Below, one piece after another: positions 5,914-5,974 of a stretch of 5,974 bases of DNA (positions are counted from its first letter, which is position 1; the number at the start of each line of letters is the position of its first letter). The notes under the pieces are model-generated. The model was not told where the DNA came from. It worked only from the letters and a program-made list of their open reading frames with translations, and did no database searches. This DNA is from an uncultured Gammaproteobacteria bacterium (GTDB taxonomy: Bacteria; Pseudomonadota; Gammaproteobacteria; SZUA-140). The stretch is taken from the NCBI GenBank assembly GCA_945787585.1, contig CALZIG010000146.1, positions 1 through 5,974 on the forward strand, read 5' to 3'. Both the position numbers and the translations under genes were made by a program.

Positions 5914-5974
5914 CATGGTCAAAGTTCTGTGCGGCTCAAAGAATCGTGCTAAAAATCCCCATCCTCGTCCGAAC

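Overview
The window looks like chromosomal DNA of a gammaproteobacterium. The main evidence is a CdsA-type protein that is, from memory, close to Escherichia coli YnbB. It sits directly upstream of a PlsC acyltransferase, and the Gram-negative style exported proteins nearby fit the same assignment. The genus cannot be told from this sequence. All five convincing genes lie on the minus strand and are read from right to left. The plus strand carries only doubtful or decayed reading frames.

Right side (about 4590-5974): a phospholipid-precursor pair. A CdsA/YnbB-family CTP:phosphatidate cytidylyltransferase is followed 3 bases later by a PlsC-family 1-acylglycerol-3-phosphate acyltransferase. 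PlsC would make phosphatidate and CdsA would convert it to CDP-diacylglycerol. The CdsA frame is short at its N-terminus. It is closed upstream by a TGA, and the point where family similarity starts coincides with two tight perfect hairpins, which suggests an insertion, rearrangement or assembly problem.

Middle right (2876-4477): a 533-residue exported protein. It has a long helical N-terminal region and a C-terminal permuted papain-like (YiiX/YaeF, C92, NlpC/P60 superfamily) hydrolase domain with recognisable His and Cys catalytic motifs. A strong dyad-symmetric element lies between it and plsC.

Centre (about 1807-2875): roughly 1 kb without a convincing gene. It holds a small plus-strand frame of unknown nature, a terminator-like hairpin inside that frame, a plus-strand stretch that reads like the frameshifted C-terminal remnant of a lost gene, and a cysteine-rich minus-strand frame with one internal stop.

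Left (495-1806): two overlapping genes, a small VanZ-like membrane protein and then an exported or membrane-anchored DUF4097-like beta-solenoid protein. They share 17 bases and are probably translated together. Positions 1-494 hold nothing I can identify.

No RNA gene, CRISPR array, intact insertion sequence or integron site was recognised.
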